The translations under genes and the position numbers were made by a program. The notes below the pieces were generated by a model, which saw only the letters and a list, made by a program, of their open reading frames with translations, ran no database searches and was not told the DNA's origin. From Melastoma dodecandrum (taxonomy: Eukaryota > Streptophyta > Magnoliopsida > Myrtales > Melastomataceae), in assembly GCA_029817715.1 (NCBI GenBank), contig JARUPY010000432.1:1-64000 (forward strand): a stretch of DNA of 64,000 nt. The letters run 5' to 3'. Shown here one piece after another: positions 11,274 through 23,562 of this stretch; the first letter of the stretch is position 1, and the number at the start of each line of letters is the position of its first letter.

Positions 11274-14030
11274 TTACGTGTCTTTCATCATTAGTGGATC
11301 CCGGTGGACAACACCTCCAAAGTATGGCTTGACGCGACTTGCATTCACCTTGAACCTGTCAGAAGAGTCAGTACCTACTAATTCGAGAACACCGAATGGT
11401 AGTACCTGGGTAATTTCGAAAGGCCCTGACCAGCGCGATTTGAGTTTCCCTGGAAACAACCGAAGCCGTGAATTGAATAAAAGTACTAACTGACCAGGGG
11501 AGAATTTACGCTCTTTAAGTCGACGATCATGCCACGCCTTGGTCTTCTCTTTGTAAATGCGGGCATTCTCATATGCATCTCTCCGGAATTCCTCCATTTC
11601 ATTCAGCTGCATTAATCGCTGCTCTCCTGCTACGCTTGGGTCCAGGTTAAGCTTTTGAACCGAATAAGCCTTGTGCTCTAGCTCCACCGGCAGATGACAG
11701 GCTTTTCCATATACTAGCTTGTACGGCGATGTCCCAATCGGGGTCTTGAAGGCCGTCCTGTATGCCCATAGTGCATCGTCAAGTTTGGTGGACCAATCTT
11801 TTCGATTAGCACTTACCGTTTTCTCCAGGATCCTCTTGATTTCGCGGTTGGACACTTCTACTTGGCCGCATGTCTGAGGATGGTAGGGCAACGCCACCTT
11901 ATGCTTGACTCCATATTTCCGCATCAGTGTAGTGAACTTGTTGTTGCAGAAATGAGCTCCACCGTCACTGATGATGGCTCGTGGTGTTCCGAACCGCGTG
12001 AAAATCTGTCTAAGAAATTTCAAAACTCCACGAGCATCGTTAGTGGGTAACGCGACAGCTTCTACCCATTTGGACACATAATCAACAGCCACTAAAATGT
12101 ATTTGTTCTTTAAGGAATCAACAAAGGGCCCCATAAAATCTATCCCCCACACATCGAACAGTTCGACTTCTAGAATAAGGGCATTTCATCACGACGTGAA
12201 ATATTTCCTACCCTTTGGCAGCGATAGCACTGTGCAACAAAAGTGTGAGCATCCTGAAATAATGAGGGCCAGTAGAAACCTGATTATAAAACCTTTGCTG
12301 CGTTTTTCTGACCACCGAAATGTCCACCGTACGGGGCGGCATGGCATTGCTCAAGGATCGGCCTGATTTCTTCCTCCGGAACACAACGCCGAATGACCTG
12401 GTCTGCACATTTCCGAAAAAGCAAAGGTTCATCCCACATATAGAATTTAACGTCATGGATGAACCTTTTCCGCTGTTGGCTTGTCATGTCCGGAGGAAAA
12501 ATATTTGCGACTATGTAGTTCACATAGTCGGCATACCAAGGCACGGCTACCTCCACAGCGAACAGTTGCTCATCAGGGAAGGAATCGTTGATCAGAGTCG
12601 AAGGTGTGCTCGCCATTCCCTCCTCCAGCCTGGATAGGTGATCGGCCACTTGGTTCTCGGAACCTTTCCTGTCTACGATGTTAAGATCGAACTCTTGCAA
12701 TAATAACACCCAACGGATTAGTCGCGGTTTTGAGTCCGCCTTAGAAATCAAGTAACGTATGCCCGCATGATCAGTATGCACAATCACTGAAAACCCAATC
12801 AAATAAGGCCTAAACTTATCGAAAGCAAACACAATCGCCAACATTTCTTTCTCCGTTGTCGTGTAATTAACCTGGGCGGAGTCAAGTGTTCTACTAGCGT
12901 AGTAAATAGCACGAAAGTGCTTATCTCTTTTTTGTCCTAACACCGCTCCTAGCATCGCACATCAGTTCGAAAGGCAAGTTCCAATCAGGGGCGACGATAA
13001 TCGGTGATGATACTAACCTCGCTTTTAGTGTAAGGAATGCTTCCATACACTTACCGTCGAAAAGGAATGGTGCATCCTTCTCCAAGAGATTGCATAGCGG
13101 CTTGGTGATCTTCGAGAAGTCTTTAATAAATCTCCTGTAGAAGCCAGTGTGTCCCAAGAAGCTCCGGACTCCTTTCACTGATGTTGGAGGGGGTAGCTTC
13201 TCGATCGTCTCCACTTTGACCTTATCCACTTCGATACCACTCTCCGAAATCCTGTGACCAAGCACAATGCCTTCGCGCACCATGAAGTGGCACTTTTCCC
13301 AATTCAGAATCAGGTTAGTCTGTTCACATCGCGCAAGAACAGCCGCAAGATTATCCAAGCAATTTTTAAATGACACTCCAAAGACTGAGAAATCATCCAT
13401 GAATACCTCAATGGTCTTCTCAATCATGTCCGAAAAAATCGTTGTCATACATCGCTGAAACGTGGCAGGCGCATTACATAATCCAAACGGCATACGACGG
13501 AAAGCGAACGTACCGTAGGGGCAAGTGAAGGTAGTCTTTTCCTGATCCTCCGGTGCGATCGCTATCTGATTATAACCTGAATATCCATCCAGAAAACAAT
13601 AAAAACTCTTACCTGCGAGACGGTCCAACATCTGATCGATGAAGGGAAGTGGGAAATGATCCTTGCACGTGGCTGCATTGAGTTTCCTGTAGTCCATGCA
13701 TATTCTCCACCCGGTGACCGTCCTTGTCGGAATGAGCTCATTCTTGCTGTTCTCGACCACCGTTATGCCTCCTTTTTTAGGCACGCACTGGACTGGGCTA
13801 ACCCACGAGCTATCCGAGATCGGATAAATGATACCTGCATCAAGCCATCTAATACCTTCTTTCCTTACCACCTCCTTCATATGCGGGTTCAATCGCCTTT
13901 GATGTTCGACCGATGGCTTCTTGTCACTGTCCAGGACAATCTTGTGCATGCAAATTGCTGGACTAATCCCCTTCATGTCTGCGATGGTCCATCCAATAGC
14001 TGTCTTGTGCTACCGAAGCACTCGTATCAG
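11274..14030 (-). pseudogene. Copy B pol fragment (RT to integrase), broken
   Basis: Reads RT from the IADMKGISPA region through FMDDF, RNase H and integrase on the minus strand. Breaks: the 14-bp RNase H deletion near 12950 shared with copy A; CAA to TAA near 12287; a 7-nt deletion near 12175; a small deletion near 11662. The upstream part of pol, all of protease and the gag C-terminus are removed by a deletion that joins gag (STIDSA) to RT at about 14030. Confidence 0.85.
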
Positions 14031-14715
14031 CAGAGTCGATTGTGGACTGGAGTTGCTCCGCTAGCCCGTCGTAGAAACTGTGAACCAACATCCACTTTGG
14101 GATGTCGTGGTGGGGGCATAGCCTTTGCAGCTCCTTAAAGCGATCCCATGCTTCGTACATTGATTCACCTGCTAGTTGGCGGAACGAAGTAATGTCGTTC
14201 CTTATCTTCACGGTTCGGCTCGGTGGATAGTACTTGGACAGGAAGTGTTTTCGGAGGTCGTCCCATGAGCTGACTGACTCTCCAGGCAGCGAATATAGCC
14301 ACGCTCTGGCCTTGTCTCGAAGCGAGAACGGGAACAGCCTCAACTTGATTGCTTCTGCCGATACGCCATGATACCTGAAGGTGCCACACAAATCCTCAAA
14401 ACGCGTTAGGTGCCAGTGTGGATCTTCATTAATTAAACCTCCGAAATTGGAATTTTCAATCATATGAATAATTGAAGGTTTAATTTCAAACGTATCCGCC
14501 TGAATTTCAGGACGTAGAAAACCAGCATGATTTTGTGGAGTCGGCTGCGCATAGTCCCGCATCGTCCTCGGCTGTTGCTGTGCCGCAATGTCAACAACAT
14601 TGTTGTTGTTGTTGGCGTTCGCCATGGTGTCCCTTTGACCTCTTCGTAAAATCCGGAAAGTTCGTTCAATTTCGGGGTCAAAGAGTAGCTCTTTATCACC
14701 TTTGCGATGTCGCAT
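14031..14715 (-). pseudogene. Copy B gag N-terminal half
   Basis: Begins [18 protein letters not shown] at 14715, with a second Met at MANANN. It runs through the conserved [16 protein letters not shown] and [15 protein letters not shown] regions, which copy C has partly lost. It is fused by deletion to out-of-frame RT sequence. This is the best-preserved gag core in the block. Confidence 0.85.
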
Positions 14716-14797
14716 ACACCTGCAAAAGATGAAAAGATAATCAGTGACTAGAATAAAACTTGTAACCGAAAATTGACTGAAATAATTCTATTTCAAG

Positions 14798-14815
14798 TCC
14801 CCGGCAGCGGCGCCA
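14798..14815 (-). other. Primer binding site (tRNA-Asp type), copy B
   Basis: Read on the minus strand, TGGCGCCGCTGCCGGGGA follows the LTR end after a few bases. Plant tRNA-Asp(GTC) ends in a sequence complementary to TGGCGCCGTTGCCGGGGA, so there is one mismatch. A tRNA-Asp primer site is known for Athila-type elements. Confidence 0.8.
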
Positions 14816-14821
14816 AAAACT

Positions 14822-16198
14822 TGTTCGCTAAAATGCACACGCAAGTATACGGGTCGTACCAAGTAATAAAGTGATGAAAAAAATCGTTCTCACGAGGACT
14901 GATTAGACAGAATCTACTGCCAATAGTCAATTATTGAGTTCAAATTCTAGTCAAGAAGGTTGAGTAATGAAAGGTTGGGTGCAAAAAAAATAAATTGCAA
15001 GAAAAATGGAAGCAAGGTTGTAATTCAAATAATAAAGGCCTAGGACTCCGAATCCCCTATCGATTCGTAGATTATCGCACTCTCTCTTCCTCAATTCAAT
15101 CCGTTTTACCGTTTACTAACCACAATTCCCTAACAATCGCTACACCTCTCTCGAGGCTGTAACTGTGAATTACTAATCACCCGTAAACCTATATTTCTAT
15201 AGCGAATCACGAATAATCAGAATTCCTTGAGATCCAATTGTTCTCTCGGTTACCTACGTGTGTATATCTCTATACTCCTCTTAGTTAAGCCGATCTCTCG
15301 GCCTTAACCTAAGTCATGTTTCCCCTCTTCTAATCCTAAGTCTCTCTCGAGTTCACTTAAGACTAAGAGTTCATACAAACCGGCGATCAAACCCGATAGG
15401 TAAGCATTAAACACAGAAGAAACACAAGTAAACGATAAATCTTCTTGAATTGATTCCGAAAAAGTGGATAACCAACTACACGAGTCGGTTCATCATCATC
15501 CTAGAAAAAAGATGTTTAGTTCGACATCGCAAACGAAACAAAAAGCAAAGAGAAAAGAAAGATCGTCGAAGTCTCCATCAACGTCTTCGTCTCCTTGTTC
15601 CTAGCCGTCGTCGGGTGCCAAAACTAAAGTCAGAAGGGCAAGAGAGAGAAGGCCACCTCCCTCCCAACGAAAACCTAGAATCCAATCTTTTTATACCTAA
15701 AGCAAATCTAAAAAATAAAATCTAATTTTCGGGCAATATTATGTCTTGCAGCTGCAAGATGAATTCGTTGCAGCTGCAACGATCTCTCTGAAGCTCTTTT
15801 CATATCTGCCCTGTCGCACTCGTGCAGCTGCACGGGACTGGCGTTGCAACTGCAACGACCAGTCTGATGTCCTTGATCGATTCCTCCTCTCGTCGTGCAG
15901 CTGCACGAGCTTGGAGTTGCAGCTGCACGAGCCTGTCTGTCGTCTTTCTGCTTCACTTGCGCAGCTGCAAGAAGATTGGTTGCAGCTGCACCGTGCCCTC
16001 CGCCTTCTATTCCTCTTCATCCTTCACCCTTTTGCTTTGTTTTCCGTCATGCCTTCATTTACTTCCTACGATCACAAAGCAAACGTGATGAATGACAATT
16101 TACAGCTCAATTGGCAAACAATAACAATTAAAATTCTCGAAACTAACTAGAATTAAGCCTAAATGTGATCATATAACTCTATTTTACTAGAGTTATCA
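14822..16198 (-). repeat. Complete LTR of copy B (minus orientation)
   Basis: A 1377-bp LTR, TGATAACTC to AGCGAACA when read on the minus strand. It is shared: 5' LTR of copy B on one side and 3' LTR of the fragment 16199-17804 on the other. It contains a palindrome array (15745-15992) and a TATA box (TATAAAAAG read on minus, about 15688-15696). Confidence 0.9.
15745..15992. repeat. TGCAGCTGCA palindrome array in the copy B LTR
   Basis: Four pairs of palindromic cores (two degenerate, such as TGCAACTGCA), immediately upstream of the LTR TATA box on the minus strand. Pair spacing is the same as in the internal arrays. Confidence 0.85.
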
Positions 16199-17804
16199 CA
16201 CCCCCAAACCTAATCTTTGCTAGTCCTCGAGCAAAACAAAATAAAACATACCAAGGCAAAGCAAACACAAGACTCAACGTCACTCCTCAGACCACCTTAG
16301 TCTTTTGATTGCAAATTGTCCTTAAACACCCTCAGATGAGGTCGCACACTTCATTCAGAGTCAGAGTCTATTCACCGCTAGCGTGTGCTATTAACACTTT
16401 GCTTTAAAACTCATCCCAGTAGGTTACCCTTTCACAATGATTACCACACACCCTCGAATCTTTCATAGCCACCGAGGAATTTTCAGGGACTTACCTCTTG
16501 CGCCTCCTTCCACCTACTCATGAACCTTCTACTCAATCATTCTTGTTTCAATTTTTTTTTTCTTGATTGCACGACTCTAAATGCTAATCAATTCCCGCAA
16601 ACGCCCGTGTAGCGAGTTCTCAGTCAGTGTCTCCCGGTCCAGTTGGACCAAGGCACTAGGTGATAAAGCACCCCTAGGACGAAAACTCGAGCCGCAAGGA
16701 AGACTCACACCACAAGCACATATCCAGGCCTTATCTTTTCATTACTCACTAATCGTTGCTTCTTTTTCAATTTTTCACACTTTATAACCTGGATAGTGGT
16801 GCTCAGAGCCTTGGCAACCGTTTTCTTTCTCCTTTTTTTTTTTAACAACGTTCAGAGCTAGCTTCAAGAGTTGGTTTAAGATCCCCTACTTATCCCAGTG
16901 GCTATACTTTCAAGGAAGGTGTAAAGCTCTCACTGTTAATCATGCTCCCTACTGAGTATTTCTCTTTTTACTTATTCAAATTCCACACGCTAACTTAGAA
17001 CAACCTCCTTCTCTTCCTTAGGTGTGCTCTACCTCAAGGCATCATCCTAGAGTCAGACTCTTCGCTCTCAAATTCCTAAGGCTACCTGAGGAGGTTCGAC
17101 ATGAATTTTTTTTTTTTACGTACCTAAAAATGATCGAAAACGAAAACAAACTAAACAAAATTTCTAACAAACATAAAGGAGCCTAACACAATCAAAACTT
17201 GCACCAGCAGACAAACACCACACCCCCAAACCTAAACATTGCAGCGACCTCGGTGCAAACATAACGCCGTAGTAGAAACTCGAAACGAAAGTGCAAAAGG
17301 GAAATAGTGCTCCCTGATCAATCGTCGCCGGGCTGCTCATCCTCAGAGATAGGATCATCCGCTGCGTCTTCCGTAGGAGGGGGATAGTGAAAAACCGGCT
17401 CCTGAAACGAAGAGAAATCCATGCCATGAGAAACACCGAGGTGACGGAGACAGTCCATTTGATACCTCTGGTAGTCCATGGTATGTTGCTGGTAAGCTAG
17501 CGAACGCGCTTGAAAATCCAGGGAACTCTGCTGAAATGCCAAGGCGCACTGCTGGAAGTCCATCGTGGATTGCATGAACGTCGTCATCTGAGCCCATCGG
17601 TCCTCTTCAGAGGGAAAACGCGGTACCGGAGTCGGGTCGGGTTGGGATGGTTCCCCTCCAGTAGCAGATTGAATCGAGACTACACCCCCGTCGCGTTTCT
17701 CCTTGACCGTGATCTCGTGCTGGATCCTGAGCCATGATGCATTGTTGAGCGATTTTTGAGGTTGGAGCAGCCCCTCCTTAGGGTCTACCCTAATCCCTGC
17801 CTGT
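16199..17804 (-). mobile_element. 3' fragment of a fourth Athila-like copy (minus)
   Basis: Reading on minus from 17804: the second half of the env-position ORF (stop at 17318, no frameshift, QARSLAYQQ intact as in copy C), then the full 3' UTR and the polypurine tract against the LTR at 16198. At about 17804 it breaks off (CCTGTCT), followed by a short filler (CGAGGCTGCAAC) and then the leader of copy C on the plus strand. It lacks the copy A/B deletion, so it is closer to copy C. Confidence 0.85.
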
Positions 17805-17826
17805 CTCGAGGCTGCAACAAGTTTTT

Positions 17827-17844
17827 TGGCGCCGCTGTCGGGGA
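17827..17844 (+). other. Primer binding site (tRNA-Asp type), copy C
   Basis: TGGCGCCGCTGTCGGGGA, two mismatches to the expected tRNA-Asp complement. No LTR precedes it: the LTR terminus is replaced by filler from the 17804 junction. Confidence 0.8.
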
Positions 17845-17925
17845 CTGGAATAGAACTATTTCAGTCAATTTTCGGTTACAAGTTTTATTCTAGTCACTGA
17901 TTCTCTTTTCATCTTTTGCAGGTGT

Positions 17926-20900
17926 ATGCGACATCGCAAAAGTGATAAAGAGCTACTCTTTGACCCTGAAATTGAACGAACTTTTCGGATTTTACGAAGA
18001 GGTCAAAGGGACACCATGGCGAACCCTAACAACAACAACAATGTTGTTGACATTGCGGCGCAGCAACAGCCGAGGACGATGAGGGACTATGCGCAGCCGA
18101 CTCCACAAAATCATGCTGGTTTTCTACGTCCTGAAATTCAGACGGATACGTTTGAAATTAAACCTTCAATTATTCATATGATTGAAAATTCCAATTTCGG
18201 AGGTTTAATTAATGAAGATCCACACTGGCACCTAACGCGTTTTGAGGATTTGTGTGGCACCTTCAGGTATCATGGCGTATCGGCAGAAGCAATCAAGTTG
18301 AGGCTGTTCCCGTTCTCGCTTCGAGACAAGGCCCGTGGCTATATTCGCTGCCTGGAGAGTCAGTCAGCTCATGGGACGACCTTCGAAAACACTTCCTGTC
18401 CAAGTACTATCCACAACGACATCCCAAAGTGGATGTTGGTTCAGAGTTTCTACGACGGGCTAGCGGAGCAACTCCAGTCCACAATCGACTCTGCCGCAGG
18501 AGGCACCATTATGAATAAGACTCCAGATGACGCGTTAGAGCTATTTGAAGAAATGGCTACTAATGGCCAGAGGAGAGCACCAGTAAGAGGAGGACTACAT
18601 CAAATTGATGCTATCACAGCCCTTAGTTCTCAATTGGAGACTTTGACTAAGGAGATGGCTGCTTTGCGTACGTCGACGCAATTATCTAACGCTCCTCGTT
18701 CTAATATGCAGGTTATGGAGATGCAGGAGTTGGGGGAGGCGAATTACGTGGGAGGCAACAACAGGAATAACTCGTACTCCAACATGTACAACCCAGGATG
18801 GCGCAACCACCCCAACTTCTCGTGGAGAAGCAATCAAGAGCATCAGGATGCCGGGCCTTCGCGACCAAACCAGCCACCGGGATTTGCACCCCTGATGCGA
18901 CAATCCATAAGTGAACCTAAGTCTAGTGTTGAGGGTTTATTGAGACAGGTTCTTGCTAGCAATGAGGAGGTCCGGAAACAACAAGAGGAGACAAGGAAGC
19001 AACAGGAGCTCATAATGAAGGATCACGCGACCTCGATCAAGCAACTGGAGATGCAAATGGGACAACTTGCAGGATCATTAGTCATGAGACCACATGGAAC
19101 GCTACCGAGTAATAGGGAGCTCAACCCCAAGAATCGAGAGAACTGCAGCGCGATTACCCTCCGAAACGGGAAGGACCTGGAAGAGGAGTTTGAGCGGCAA
19201 GAGGCCGAAAAAGAGCAAGCTAGGGAGAAACGTCAGGCTAAGGTACGTGAGACGGAGTCTGGAAAGGACTCTGAACATCATAGCTCAGAAACACCGGTAC
19301 GTACCAATCCTGTGCCTGTAATTCCTGTCATTCCGCAAGTTCCTTTTCCGCAAAGGTTAAAGAAAAACACTGATGAGCAACAGTTTAAGAAATTTCTTGA
19401 GGTTTTTAAGAAGTTGCAGATCAACATACCTTTTGCGGAGGCACTCGAGCAAATGCCAAGTTACGTGAAGTTCATGAAGGACATTCTATCGAAGAAGCGG
19501 AAGCTTGGAGGGCACGAAACCATCTCACTGACCGAGGAATGCAGTGCGATCGTGCAAAGAAGACTCCCACCAAAACTCAAGGATCCGGGTAAGTTCACTA
19601 TCCCGTGCCACATTGGAACGGATTTTTTTGGTCATGCTTTATGTGATTTAGGGGCAAGCATCAATTTGATGCCATTTTCAGTGTTCAAGAAATTGAACAT
19701 CGGCGAAGTAAGACCAACGTCTCTGACTTTGCAATTAGCTGACCGATCGTACCTAGAAGCATATGAGCTACAGCCGGAAGAAGAATTGTCGAAGGAAGAT
19801 GCATTACATGATGAGAAGTCTGAGAAAGAGGTAGCCTTTGTGCGGCAATTCCAAAGGGTGGAACCCCTCGACCGACCTGCGACGACCACTAAGCCGTCCA
19901 TTGAAGAACCCCCGAAGCTGGAACTAAAGCCGTTGCCTGACCACTTAAGGTATTCCTACCTGGGTAAGGACAATACTCTTCCGGTTATTATTTCATCGTC
20001 ATTAACTAACGAACAGGAAGAGATGCTGCTACGAGTGCTTCGGGAGCACAAGACAGCTATTGGATGGACCATCGCGGACATAAAGGGGATTAGTCCAGCA
20101 ATTTGCATGCACAAGATTGTCCTGGACAGTGACAAGAAGCCATCAGTCGAACATCAAAGGCGATTGAACCCGCATATGAAGGAGGTGGTAAGGAAAGAAG
20201 TTATTAGATGGCTTGATGCAGGTATCCTTTATCCGATCTCGGATAGCTCGTGGGTGAGCCCAGTCCAGTGCGTGCATAAAAAAGGAGGCATAACGGTGGT
20301 CGAGAACAGCAAGAATGAGCTCATTCCGACAAGGACGGTCACCGGGTGGAGAATATGCATGGACTACAGGAAACTCAATGCAGCCACGTGCAAGGATCAT
20401 TTCCCACTTCCCTTCATCGATCAGATGTTGGACCGTCTCGCAGGTAAGAGTTTTTATTGTTTTCTGGACGGATATTCAGGTTATAATCAGATAGCGATCG
20501 CACCGGAGGATCAGGAAAAGACCACCTTCACTTGCCCCTACGGTACGTTCGCTTTCCGTCGTATGCCGTTTGGATTATGTAATGCGCCTGCCACGTTTCA
20601 GCGATGTATGACAGCGATTTTTTCGGACATGATTGAGAAGACCATTGAGGTATTCATGGATGATTTCTCAGTCTTTGGAGTGTCATTTAAAAATTGCTTG
20701 GATAATCTTGCGGCTGTTCTTGCGCGATGTGAACAGACTAACCTGATTCTGAATTGGGAAAAGTGCCACTTCATGGTGCGCGAAGGCATTGTGCTTGGTC
20801 ACAGGATTTCGGAGAGTGGTATCGAAGTGGACAAGGCCAAAGTGGAGACGATCGAGAAGCTACCCCCTCCAACATCAGTGAAAGGAGTCCGAAGCTTCTT

Positions 20901-22806
20901 GGGACACGCTGGCTTCTACAGGAGATTTATTAAGGACTTCTCGAAGATCACCAAGCCGCTATGCAATCTCTTGGAGAAGGATGCACCATTCCTTTTCGAC
21001 GGTAAGTGTATGGAAGCATTCCTTACACTAAAAGAGAGGTTAGTATCATCACCGATTATCGTCGCCCCTGATTGGAACTTGCCTTTCGAACTGATGTGCG
21101 ATGCGAGTGATTTAGTTGTAGGAGCGGTGTTAGGACAAAAAAGAGATAAGCACTTTCCTGCTATTTACTATGCTAGTAGAACACTTGACTCCGCCCAGGT
21201 TAATTACACGACAACGGAGAAAGGAATGTTGGCGATTGTGTTTGCTTTCGATAAGTTTAGGCCTTATTTGATTGGGTTTTCAGTGATTGTGCATACTGAT
21301 CATGCGGCCATACGTTACTTGATTTCTAAGGCGGACTCAAAACCGCGACTAATCCGTTGGGTGTTATTATTGCAAGAGTTCGATCTTACCATCGTAGACA
21401 GGAAAGGTTCCGAGAACCAAGTGGCCGATCACCTATCCAGGCTGGAGGAGGGAATGGCGAGCACACCTACGACTCTGATCAACGATTCCTTCCCTGATGA
21501 GCAACTGTTCGCTGTGGAGGTAGCCGTGCCTTGGTATGCCGACTATGTGAACTACATAGTCGCAAATATTTTTCCTCCGGACATGACAAGCCAACAGCGG
21601 AAAAGGTTCATCCATGACGTTAAATTCTATATGTGGGATGAACCTTTGCTTTTTCGGAAATGTGCAGACCAGGTCATTCGGCGTTGTGTTCCGGAGGAAG
21701 AAATCAGGCCGATCCTTGAGCAATGCCATGCCGCCCCGTACGGTGGACATTTCGGTGGTCAGAAAACCACAGCAAAGGTTTTACAATCAGGTTTCTACTG
21801 GCCCTCATTATTTAAGGATGCTCATACTTTTGTAGCACAGTGCGATCGCTGCCAAAGGGTAGGAAATATTTCACGTCGTGATGAAATGCCTTTAAATAAT
21901 ATTCTAGAAGTCGAACTGTTCGATGTGCGGGGGATAGATTTTATGGGGCCCTTTGTTGATTCCTTAAAGAACAAATACATTTTAGTGGCTGTTGATTATG
22001 TGTCCAAATGGGTAGAAGCTGTCGCGTTACCCACTAACGATGCTCGTGGAGTTTTGAAATTTCTTAGACAGATTTTCACGCGGTTCGGAACACCACGAGC
22101 CATCATCAGTGACGGTGGAGCTCATTTCTGCAACAACAAGTTCACTACACTGATGCGGAAATATGGAGTCAAGCATAAGGTGGCGTTGCCCTACCATCCT
22201 CAGACATGCGGCCAAGTAGAAGTGTCCAACCGCGAAATCAAGAGGATCCTGGAGAAAACGGTAAGTGCTAATCGAAAAGATTGGTCCACCAAACTTGACG
22301 ATGCACTATGGGCATACAGGACGGCCTTCAAGACCCCGATTGGGACATCGCCGTACAAGCTAGTATATGGAAAAGCCTGTCATCTGCCGGTGGAGCTAGA
22401 GCACAAGGCTTATTGGGTGGTTCAAAAGCTTAACCTGGACCCAAGCGTAGCAGGAGAGCAGCGATTAATGCAGCTGAATGAAATGGAGGAATTCCGGAGA
22501 GATGCATATGAGAATGCCCGCATTTACAAAGAGAAGACCAAGGCGTGGCATGATCGTCGACTTAAAGAGCGTAAATTCTCCCCTGGTCAGTTAGTACTTT
22601 TATTCAATTCACGGCTTCGGTTGTTTCCAGGGAAACTCAAATCGCGCTGGTCAGGGCCTTTCGAAATTACCCAGGTACTACCATTCGGTGTTCTCGAATT
22701 AGTAGGTACTGACTCTTCTGACAGGTTCAAGGTGAATGCAAGTCGCGTCAAGCCATACTTTGGAGGTGTTGTCCACCGGGATCCACTAATGATGAAAGAC
22801 ACGTAA
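17926..22806 (+). CDS. Copy C gag-pol polyprotein (Athila-like), long ORF with internal deletions
   Basis: A 1626-residue ORF. Order: gag ([28 protein letters not shown]), protease with DLGAS, RT ([10 protein letters not shown] and FMDDF), RNase H, then integrase with HHCC and D,D,E residues ([25 protein letters not shown]) and a GPFEI-type C-terminus. Although open, it is damaged: a 4-base loss and a later deletion in gag cancel each other, so about 15 residues are out of frame (near 18335-18410) and the YYPPSRT to CPHH segment is missing; an in-frame loss of about 294 bp after ADRSY (19753) removes the protease flap and the LGRPF region; the RNase H catalytic Glu is Gly (TEKGML). It cannot be fully active. 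The start at 17926 is the first Met after the leader. Confidence 0.9.
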   Translation: MRHRKSDKELLFDPEIERTFRILRRGQRDTMANPNNNNNVVDIAAQQQPRTMRDYAQPTPQNHAGFLRPEIQTDTFEIKPSIIHMIENSNFGGLINEDPHWHLTRFEDLCGTFRYHGVSAEAIKLRLFPFSLRDKARGYIRCLESQSAHGTTFENTSCPSTIHNDIPKWMLVQSFYDGLAEQLQSTIDSAAGGTIMNKTPDDALELFEEMATNGQRRAPVRGGLHQIDAITALSSQLETLTKEMAALRTSTQLSNAPRSNMQVMEMQELGEANYVGGNNRNNSYSNMYNPGWRNHPNFSWRSNQEHQDAGPSRPNQPPGFAPLMRQSISEPKSSVEGLLRQVLASNEEVRKQQEETRKQQELIMKDHATSIKQLEMQMGQLAGSLVMRPHGTLPSNRELNPKNRENCSAITLRNGKDLEEEFERQEAEKEQAREKRQAKVRETESGKDSEHHSSETPVRTNPVPVIPVIPQVPFPQRLKKNTDEQQFKKFLEVFKKLQINIPFAEALEQMPSYVKFMKDILSKKRKLGGHETISLTEECSAIVQRRLPPKLKDPGKFTIPCHIGTDFFGHALCDLGASINLMPFSVFKKLNIGEVRPTSLTLQLADRSYLEAYELQPEEELSKEDALHDEKSEKEVAFVRQFQRVEPLDRPATTTKPSIEEPPKLELKPLPDHLRYSYLGKDNTLPVIISSSLTNEQEEMLLRVLREHKTAIGWTIADIKGISPAICMHKIVLDSDKKPSVEHQRRLNPHMKEVVRKEVIRWLDAGILYPISDSSWVSPVQCVHKKGGITVVENSKNELIPTRTVTGWRICMDYRKLNAATCKDHFPLPFIDQMLDRLAGKSFYCFLDGYSGYNQIAIAPEDQEKTTFTCPYGTFAFRRMPFGLCNAPATFQRCMTAIFSDMIEKTIEVFMDDFSVFGVSFKNCLDNLAAVLARCEQTNLILNWEKCHFMVREGIVLGHRISESGIEVDKAKVETIEKLPPPTSVKGVRSFLGHAGFYRRFIKDFSKITKPLCNLLEKDAPFLFDGKCMEAFLTLKERLVSSPIIVAPDWNLPFELMCDASDLVVGAVLGQKRDKHFPAIYYASRTLDSAQVNYTTTEKGMLAIVFAFDKFRPYLIGFSVIVHTDHAAIRYLISKADSKPRLIRWVLLLQEFDLTIVDRKGSENQVADHLSRLEEGMASTPTTLINDSFPDEQLFAVEVAVPWYADYVNYIVANIFPPDMTSQQRKRFIHDVKFYMWDEPLLFRKCADQVIRRCVPEEEIRPILEQCHAAPYGGHFGGQKTTAKVLQSGFYWPSLFKDAHTFVAQCDRCQRVGNISRRDEMPLNNILEVELFDVRGIDFMGPFVDSLKNKYILVAVDYVSKWVEAVALPTNDARGVLKFLRQIFTRFGTPRAIISDGGAHFCNNKFTTLMRKYGVKHKVALPYHPQTCGQVEVSNREIKRILEKTVSANRKDWSTKLDDALWAYRTAFKTPIGTSPYKLVYGKACHLPVELEHKAYWVVQKLNLDPSVAGEQRLMQLNEMEEFRRDAYENARIYKEKTKAWHDRRLKERKFSPGQLVLLFNSRLRLFPGKLKSRWSGPFEITQVLPFGVLELVGTDSSDRFKVNASRVKPYFGGVVHRDPLMMKDT

Positions 22807-22976
22807 AGGACCAAAGCGTCAGGCTGACGACGTTAAATCAAGCGCTGCTCGGGAGGCAACCCGAGTCAAATTTTATTTCCTTTTCTTGGTTAATTTGTTT
22901 TATTTTAGTTTTTGAGTTTGATTTTGGCTAAATTTTCCAGGGAGCAGAAATTACGGAGCGATAAGATCACGGGAAC

Positions 22977-23549
22977 GGTGCAGCTGAAAGGAGAAGTCAG
23001 ACATAATGGTGCAGCTGCACCATTAGGTCATGCAGCTGCATGGGGGACGAAGGAAGACCGTCTGACACGGCGGTGCAGCTGCACCGTCCAGGTCATGCAG
23101 CTGCACGACTCATCTAGAAGGACAAGTATCGACAGGGGAAGATGTCTGCCAGGTCGTTGCAGCTGCAACGACCCCCTCGTGCAGCTGCATGAGACCCTCA
23201 GTCAGAATCAAGTCACCAACAGCGAGCTTCGTGCAGCTGCAACCAATCTTCTTGCAGCTGCATGACCAGGGGGGCGAACAAGGGCGATCATCTGACGACA
23301 CCTTGCAGCTGCAACCACTCTCGCTTGCAGATGCATCCATCTGTAGGGGGGCCATCAGACCGATCCATGCAGCTGCACACCAATCTCCATGCAGCTGCAC
23401 GCTTATAAGAAGACAACGAAGGGGGCTGTCTGACAGCTCGTTGCAGCTGCAACGACCTCTCGTGCAGCTGCACGAGGCCCCCAGAAACTCAGTACAGATC
23501 ATCCGACAGGGTCGTGCAGCTGCACGACCCGACCGGTGCAGCTGCACCA
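22977..23549. repeat. TGCAGCTGCA palindrome array, copy C internal
   Basis: About 17 cores, mostly perfect. Extended palindromes include CGGTGCAGCTGCACCG, GTCGTTGCAGCTGCAACGAC and GTCGTGCAGCTGCACGAC. Cores are paired (starts about 21-25 bp apart), and many pairs are preceded by a TCTGACA-like motif, giving a degenerate tandem unit of roughly 75-85 bp. The array begins about 170 bp after the gag-pol stop and ends about 305 bp before the env-position ATG. Confidence 0.9.
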
Positions 23550-23562
23550 GTTCAGATCTTCG

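Larger units (their letters stand above)
8447..14030 (-). repeat. Long inverted repeat, right arm
   Basis: Reverse complement of 2825-8432. Private features shared by both arms and absent from copy C (the 14-bp RNase H deletion and the one-base deletion in the env-position ORF) show that the arms are copies of each other rather than independent insertions. Confidence 0.85.

Noticed and set aside
22977..23549. CRISPR-like array (regular palindromic repeats with spacers)
   Set aside because: The cores are only 10 bp and palindromic, spacing alternates, the spacers are related to each other, and the setting is a plant retrotransposon with no cas genes.
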